Source: Diploptera punctata (lineage: Eukaryota > Arthropoda > Insecta > Blattodea > Blaberidae). Taken from it: a stretch of DNA of 64,000 nt. Positions 58,040 to 64,000 of the stretch are shown here, in pieces. Within the stretch, counting starts at the first letter, position 1. Each line of letters starts with the position of its first letter. The translations under genes and the position numbers were made by a program. The notes beneath the pieces were generated by a model. It was not told the DNA's origin. It saw nothing but the letters and a program-made list of their open reading frames with translations, and searched no databases. The DNA lies in assembly GCA_030220185.1 (NCBI GenBank), contig JASPKZ010010277.1, positions 586,501 to 650,500 of the forward strand. Reading direction: 5' to 3'.

Positions 58040-60260
58040 ATGCAACATAATAGAATTATATATAATAATTATCTTTGTACGTTCATTATTTCGGAAGAAA
58101 AACACAATCAGATACGGTTTATGAGCCCCTTCTGCGAGCTGAATTCATATTTAGTCCAGCTATAGGTATTTTTATTAAAGATTCGGAAAACTTGTAGTAA
58201 ATATATTTAAGGTAGCACTTTAGTTTTACAATTTATTTCATATTGTTTACTTATAGGTTATGATAATAGACATCCCCATAGTTTTCTGTTAATGGAATAT
58301 GCATATTAAACTTTAAAAATCATTTTAAAAGCATTGATGTTTAAATAATATAGAATATATTGGAATATAGATTAAAAGTAAACACATTTGGTGCAATTGA
58401 TTTGTTTAAATATAAATATTTTAAGGAAATATATATATTTATTTTCAAGAATGTTACATGGAGTTATAGTTGACACGTGTACACTACACGAAAGCACAGC
58501 GGGAATAAAAAGGTTTTCACCATATAGGTCAATTCATTTTAACTGGTCAAACCAAACACTTCCTAAGACCTAGTTCCACTGGATCATGTGTGATCCACTT
58601 ATTCTACCCTGTCAGCTATCAACAGATAACAAAACATTTTAAAAAATACTGATAAAACATATAATTAAATTTCTTATAATAATTTTGTAAATTCAAATTA
58701 AAAACTATTTTGAATAATTAAGAAACGTTATTGTGTTAAACATTTTTTTTAACTGAGTTCCTTTTTAATTTCATGTTGTTTAAGGATTAACAAATAACTA
58801 CAATGGATTAATAAAAGTAAAATATATTTCGTAATGTGATATATTACATTAATAGCAAATATGGTAATTTGCTTTCATTATTAATATTTAATAATACATT
58901 CGGGACATTTTAAATCATTACAAAAACACAATTAAGTACAGTATGTAATAAAATGTATTTATACGCTGAAATAATGAATAATAGAGTAGGGTTAAAATTA
59001 TTGTATTTCAGGTTGAATTAATTTAGTGTAACCTGTTTTCACATAGCAATCTGTAAAAAATTATGTAAAACTAAAAGCTATATATATCTAAATATTTAAT
59101 AATAACAATAGTAATAATAATAGTAATAATAATAAAGAAGATAAAATATAATATCTAAGGGATGTGATTAGCCAAATTTAGCAAAATCTGCTACTTCTTT
59201 AATGTCGTCTGTCGTGTGTGTCTGAGAGGACCCAAGGAAATTGCATATTATTTTAGTTTTTTCTTGAATCTTGTCTTAGCATTTGGTTTCTTTAATATTT
59301 TTTATGGTTCATAACCTAGAAGTAAGTCAGTGATTGAATTTAGTCATCAGGGTTAATCCATTATGAAAGCAATGTAACGTGATTATTTTCCTGTTGGTTT
59401 ATAAATTTTTAGTGAGGCTAGAAATAACTAGTCATATTGTTATGAGTAATAAATATTTCCATTTCCATGTTATATTCATTAAAAATAACACTAACAAGTT
59501 AGCTCGTCATCAGTCCACGCAAGCAAACCTAAGATTAACACAGAGACCACGCAAACATAGCAGTGCCGCCAACACCATATCGCGTGACAAACTTCTGTTT
59601 CAATTAATAAGGGCGTATTCACCATAGCAAGCGCTATAGAAATGTGTCGTTATCGCAGTAACAGACATCCACACGTTTTCATTGAGCTGAGGAACAAAAT
59701 GAAAAGTTTGTACACAATGTTGCAGTAATACAGACGCCTTGTTTTTCTTGACAGTTGAATATCTCACACCGCTGCTAGATAAAATCGCGTAACAATATCA
59801 AGCCTGATATCATCCCAAACAAAACACAAAACAGAGCAACATGTTTCTTTACCTGTGAACTCATTCAACGTTCTTCTTCTATCTATCCTTCAATCTTCCG
59901 GATTTTCTATCGGCAACTTTCTTATTGCATTTGAGAATGTGAATGAACAATTGCACCAAGAAATTTACTGTGATGTGGAATGCTTCAGTACTCCCTATAT
60001 TATAGAAATTTACAAAACTTAGCCTATATGTTTATAAATATATATTTATATGTATAATCTATATTTCTTAAATAAAATAATTATATTTTTAGTAAGTAGG
60101 CTTAGTTGTTAGCTTAATCACGATAGAAGTTTTAGTTAAGTTTAATTTATCGATCTTCCTTTCAAAATAATTTGAAAAAAATCACACAATTAATATAAAA
60201 TATTTTATTATATTTAATTACATTGCATTTAATGATAAACTATTTATAAAATGTATCCCC
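58040..60260. other. No gene recognised
   Basis: This is very AT-rich. A less AT-rich patch at 59510-59860 has no clear exon features. Confidence 0.5.
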
Positions 60261-60261
60261 A

Positions 60262-60438
60262 TTCTTAAGTTAAAAAAACACTCCATTCACCACAACAGTT
60301 AAAACGAGTCAAAGCGTTTCGACTGCAAGACTGTCTTCCATTGGGCTCAATCTTGATAATAGCTACGTAGTAACTGAAACGCGTTGGATTGTTGTTTTTA
60401 ACTATTTTGGTGAATGGAGTGTTTTTTTAACTTAATAA
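60262..60438. repeat. 177-base inverted repeat with a GAAACGCGTT core
   Basis: Arms TTAAGTTAAAAAAACACTCC and ATTCACCA.AACAGTT are complementary. On + the core has TTGATAA (60353-60359), a TAGC.ACGTAGTAACT segment, GAA (60376-60378), the palindrome ACGCGT and T. The first box departs from CTGANGA at two places. Confidence 0.65.
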
Positions 60439-60524
60439 TGTTTATCGCCAAGAAGATCCATTATTTTAATTTTTTATCCCCATTCCTTCTAGCATATACG
60501 AAGAACAATGCTTTTCGAAATAAA

Positions 60525-60559
60525 TATATTATTTTTTTAAATATTAAAATAAGTACCTG

Positions 60560-60601
<42 letters not shown>

Positions 60602-60660
60602 TATCAGTGATATATAAGTGACTGATATATCAGGTACTTATTTTAATTTTTAAAAACACT
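60525..60660. repeat. Small inverted repeat around a TA microsatellite
   Basis: TTAAAATAAGTACCTGAT..ATA (left) and its complement (60622-60650) flank the TA run 60561-60598 and a TGATATA tract. Confidence 0.7.
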
Positions 60661-60669
60661 CCATAATCT

Positions 60670-61970
60670 CAATTGTCATTTACAAAGAATTTCAGAAGTA
60701 TTGATTAAGAGATCCTATTTGAAATCGGATATGAACATTTCGAGTTAAATGCATAATATTGCTCCTACGTTTATTCCAAGCTTATATTTATTAATTTACT
60801 ATTTTATTGGTGAGTCCGAATTGGCTCTTAATATATTTGAGTGGTTAAACTGCTTATATAAAACTATTATTGATTAAAAGTAAGATTTGTTAAAGAAAGT
60901 TTTATTTTCTGAAGCATTCCTCTTCCAGTTTGTCACTAATACAATAAAAATGTTGGCACACGCAGGAAATATTTGCACTGCATGAGGTCGATGTAATTTT
61001 GATCAAAGAATTCACTGTTCCTATTACCTCATCTTGTTTTTACACGTGTGTTTGAGTCAATTAAACGTCACGTGCCCTACAAGTGTGAACTGCAAGTGTA
61101 GCGTTCATAGCACGAGTAACACGTAATTCTTCTAGAGGACTTCGCTGAATCTGAAGGTATTAGAAGTTTTATATGAATTTAAAATGTGAAATTTATTTAA
61201 ATCGTTAGTTACATTATATCATAACATTGATCGCTGAAACTGAAAATCTAATTTTATAAAATACTGATATACAAGTTTTTCTGATAACTTTTATTAATTT
61301 TTTACATATTATTGAACGTTTTTGAAGCTAAGCTGAAGCTATTTTAACTGTGAAACAAAATTTTACTAGCAAAAGTTTGAGCTGTTAAACGCATTACTAT
61401 GAAACAAAAATGTACTAGCAAACATTTGAGCTGTTAAACGCATTACAGTATGAGGTATATTAATTATTTAATCATATTACTGAGAACACTTATATAGTAT
61501 TTAAAATTATAAATCGCCAATAAAAATAAATAAACACATTTAAAATATAAACTCATTTAAATTGTTGCTATACCAGTAGAGTATTTGTATAATGTTTGTT
61601 GGAATGAAATTTTATTTTTAACAGTTTTATTATCATATGAATAATATCTTTGTCCTAATATTTCTTTGGACAAATTCTAACAAATATTAAAAACTATAAA
61701 TTATATAAATCTTAGATTATTAATTTTGAAAGATTCTTATTATAACTTCTAAAATAATTTGATATTCCAAGATAAACGTATACTGTACGAAAAATATTCA
61801 CTTACTGTATTAAAGAATTTATAAATATAATTTTAATATTATGTAATATTAAAAAATACTGTTACAAGGATTAAACTAATTAATTATATTTAATTTATTA
61901 TATTTACGTTAGGTAAGTGTTTAAGAATAAAGGTTAAAGAAAACTTTTAAAATCTCTTGAGATACTTTAA
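60670..61970. other. No gene recognised
   Basis: This is AT-rich. A 53-base unit with ACTAGCAAA and TTTGAGCTGTTAAACGCATT is tandemly duplicated at about 61340-61445. Confidence 0.55.
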
Positions 61971-62058
61971 AGTGTTGTATGTCAAGTGACACAATTTATA
62001 ACGATGGCTGTTGGTAGAAATGTGAAGACACATGTGTGTATGTGTGTATTGTACGCAG

Positions 62059-62172
62059 ACCCGGAGAACACAGAGGGGGCAGATCTGCAGAGAAAACTGG
62101 AGCTTCTCAACAGCATCATGGACCAGGAGGCGCGGGCCGAGCAGGCGAGAAGACAGTTGTATTATGGGCACT
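62059..62172 (+). CDS. unc-13: unc-13 (Munc13) internal exon: helical linker after C2A
   Basis: This 114-base exon has the acceptor TTGTACGCAG and the donor GTGAGT (phase 1 in, phase 1 out). Its first two bases complete the codon left open by the exon at 16671-16794, giving Asp. The protein therefore runs FELPF-D-PEN with no break. The encoded segment is charged and predicted helical, with LQRKLELLN, MDQEARAEQARRQ and LYYGH. It occupies the place of the Munc13-1 helix that directly follows C2A, where family members have an acidic start and then a KLEQLN-like heptad. That region contributes to C2A homodimer contacts. The intron between the two exons is 45,264 bases. The next exon is not recognised before the end of the window. 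The flanking ATG-initiated reading seen upstream of the acceptor is fortuitous. Confidence 0.85.
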
Positions 62173-62272
62173 GTGAGTACTCACCGAGTATGTGTGCCTT
62201 TTATATTTGTTCTATTTATACATAAGTCTCAAATCATATGACGAACATATTCCATTCCATAACTGTCAACGA

Positions 62273-62659
62273 CCATTGCATGCCGAAACATACATTGAAA
62301 TTTCTCTCAGAGAAGCGTTATGGTGTACCAAGGTCGTGTCCAAAAAAATATCTGCCGTTTTTAAGTGCAAGGCACAGAAATCGAAGCCAGAATCCAGCAA
62401 TGACAATTCACTGTACGGAGCAGATGTACATCCCTCAATGAGTTAAGAGCATAGTGAAGTGAGGCGAGATGGAGGATGGTGAGGATTATCCAGTCTGTCA
62501 ATACAGGAGTTTTATTACTTTCCTAGAGTTTAAATGAGAGATTTGGCGCTGGATTTTAGTGTCTTGCGGTTACAAACGACAGATATTTTTGGACACGGCC
62601 TTTGTACATCACAACGCTTCTCTGGTAGAAATTCCAAGGTAGGTTTCGGCATGCAATGG
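62273..62659. mobile_element. Foldback element, about 90-base inverted ends
   Basis: The left end (CCATTGCATGCCGAAAC ... AGAGAAGCGTTATG ... CGTGTCCAAAAAAATATCTG) matches the reverse complement of the right end ending at 62659. The spacer is about 200 bases and holds no credible gene. It starts 100 bases after the unc-13 exon. Confidence 0.75.
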
Positions 62660-63046
62660 GGAAGAGTTCCCTTGTGAATAAAATATTTACTTATTCAGTC
62701 CTAAATAGGCCTTGATTCATTTTATCGATTCAACCAAACAAAACTAAAGGAAACAAAAATAATAGTAGAAAGATTGTTAGTTTCTTTTATTAATATAATC
62801 GATGGCCTAAAACATGCTAATAAAAACATGATTCTACGAAACTGAACAATTGCAAATAAATTCGTCTACATTCTTACAATAAATATAGTACTAAAATACA
62901 ACAGTTCTTTATGCTAACTATAAAGCGAAAAAAAAATTAACAATAGACATACACAGGCTAGTGAATAAAACCAAACCACCCTAAAGGGTATGTAACAATT
63001 GAAATTGCAAATTCTAAGGGCTAATAAGGGAAAATCTCAGAATATA

Positions 63047-63697
63047 CGAAGGTTGAGGCATAAGTCATGGCAACTATTTTTTGTGAGAATTTGAGGGTGA
63101 GTGAAAAATCTAAAATATACAAATGAAAGAACAAGGGATAAACAAAATTAAAGGAACTTAACAACACGCCATCATTTGCTCCTCACGTTTATTAAGGTAA
63201 TTGTCATATCAATACAGTTGTCATGTACCAGAATCATCACATCACACCATTTTATTTTTTCCCTCTCTTTTTTTACGGTTTGGGACACGAATGGACATTA
63301 CAAATGCTGCTCAACAACAGATGACCAGATTTACATATGGCGAAGAAAATGGTGAAGCAGGTGGTATTCGGCGCCTCCCATATAGTTGACAGCGTGTTGT
63401 GAACGTTGCAGGAGACTACTTTGAGCACCTGTAGAATGAGAGAGAATGAGTTAGTGAGTGAGGAAGAGAGTAAAAAAAGAGTGAAAAAATAAAAAGGTGT
63501 GATGTAATGATTCTGGAACATAAAAACTGTATTGATATGACAATTACCATAAGCACGAGGAGCAAAATATTGGCGTGTTGTTAAATTTCTTAAATTTCGT
63601 TTATCCCTTGTTCTTTCATATGTATATTTTAGATTTTTCCACTCACGCTCAAATTCTCACAAAAAAATAGTTGCCATGACTTTTGCCCCAACCCTCG
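63047..63697. mobile_element. mariner-type non-autonomous element with TA target duplication
   Basis: Both ends read CGARGGTTGRGGCAWAAGTC into ATGGCAACTATTTTTT. They are flanked by TA at 63045-63046 and 63698-63699. Inverted similarity extends over about 200 bases on each side. Inside, 63369-63434 on + keeps RRLPYS-stop-QRVVNVAGDYFEHL, which resembles the C-terminal W-Q-x-C/V-V-x-x-x-G-D-Y-F-E of mariner-group transposases. Confidence 0.75.
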
Positions 63698-63849
63698 TAT
63701 GAGTCCGCAACAGAGTTATTTGTTAGTAGCCTAATTGCTAATTTATGGTTACGAGTCGCCAGTGATTTCATTGCGTTTCTATAAATGTCTGTTTCGTATC
63801 TTTCACCTTATCATAGTCCAGTTAGTAAAAAATAAAATCAAGTTAAAAA

Positions 63850-63945
63850 ATTAATCTCAATGGGTCCATACCGTGGCCTCCAAGATCATCTGGTTTGTAT
63901 GCCATAGATTTTGGCGACTGGATTTTACTTATTACTTACTCTAAC
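63850..63945 (+). pseudogene. Tc1/mariner-like transposase relic
   Basis: The + strand encodes WPPRSSGLYAIDFGDWILL, close to the W-P-P-R-S-P-D-L-x-P-x-D-F motif around the third catalytic Asp/Glu region of IS630/Tc1/mariner-type transposases. Only this block is readable. Confidence 0.5.
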
Positions 63946-64000
63946 TAGATACTGATGTTTGAATTGAAAAATGTGCTGTATATTCACGTTTATAAACAAG

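Larger units (their letters stand above)
16795..62058 (+). other. unc-13: Intron of unc-13, 45,264 bases, filled with mobile-element debris
   Basis: The interval starts with GTAAGA and ends with ACGCAG, and joining its flanks keeps one frame. It holds LINE fragments in both orientations, SINEs, MITEs, a satellite block, a viral relic and many long inverted repeats. No other convincing exon was seen inside it. I cannot exclude isoform-specific first exons, which are known for UNC-13 genes. Confidence 0.8.

Noticed and set aside
62192..62446. Overlapping frames after the second unc-13 exon
   Set aside because: They fall in and next to the foldback element's left arm, and the donor GTGAGT at 62173 ends the exon before them.

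Overview
This window reads as a piece of a large, AT-rich, repeat-dense insect genome, lying almost entirely in introns. The insect call rests on RTE/BovB-type and Jockey/CR1-type LINE debris, several tRNA-derived SINE families, TTAA-flanked piggyBac-type miniature elements, a mariner-type element and a densovirus-like relic. A cockroach-like genome is my best guess, as inference only. No prokaryotic gene organisation is visible.

I can support only two host protein-coding exons, both on the + strand. Exon A (16671-16794) and exon B (62059-62172) have proper splice sites and matching phase (phase 1 across the junction). Together they encode the end of the C2A domain and the following helical linker of the presynaptic priming factor UNC-13/Munc13. 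They are separated by a 45,264-base intron that fills most of the window. The rest of the window would be the neighbouring introns.

Layout. 1-0.5 kb: Penelope-like element fragment and its hairpin repeat. 0.5-16 kb: mosaic of LINE fragments in both orientations, SINEs and three palindromic repeats (1.9-2.1, 4.0-4.2 and 5.2-5.8 kb). 15.9-16.5 kb: two further long palindromes just upstream of exon A. 17.6-20.3 kb: SINEs, two palindromes and a six-unit repeat block. 20.4-22.1 kb: LINE reverse-transcriptase remains. 22.7-25.0 kb: satellite of about 34 bases per unit. 25-33 kb: LINE tails, two hairpin repeats and an NS1-like densovirus relic (about 31.0-31.8 kb). 33-38 kb: SINEs, three identical tRNA-like sequences in a palindrome, and a piggyBac-type MITE nested in a hAT-like element. 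39-49 kb: hairpin repeats, three more piggyBac-type MITEs and SINEs. 50-58 kb: copies of an element with a terminal palindrome, including a recent 682-base tandem duplication, plus the best-preserved LINE open frame (53.16-53.84 kb). 58-62 kb: AT-rich sequence with little recognisable. 62-64 kb: exon B, a foldback element, a mariner-type element and a transposase relic.

The most interesting cross-cutting signal is a set of inverted repeats whose arms carry hammerhead-ribozyme-like cores. The pattern is CTGANGA or a near match, a hairpin, then GAA, a short palindrome beginning with A and ending with T, and a non-G base. Minimal hammerheads of this kind are known from Penelope-like retroelements, and a Penelope fragment does abut one copy at the left edge of the window.
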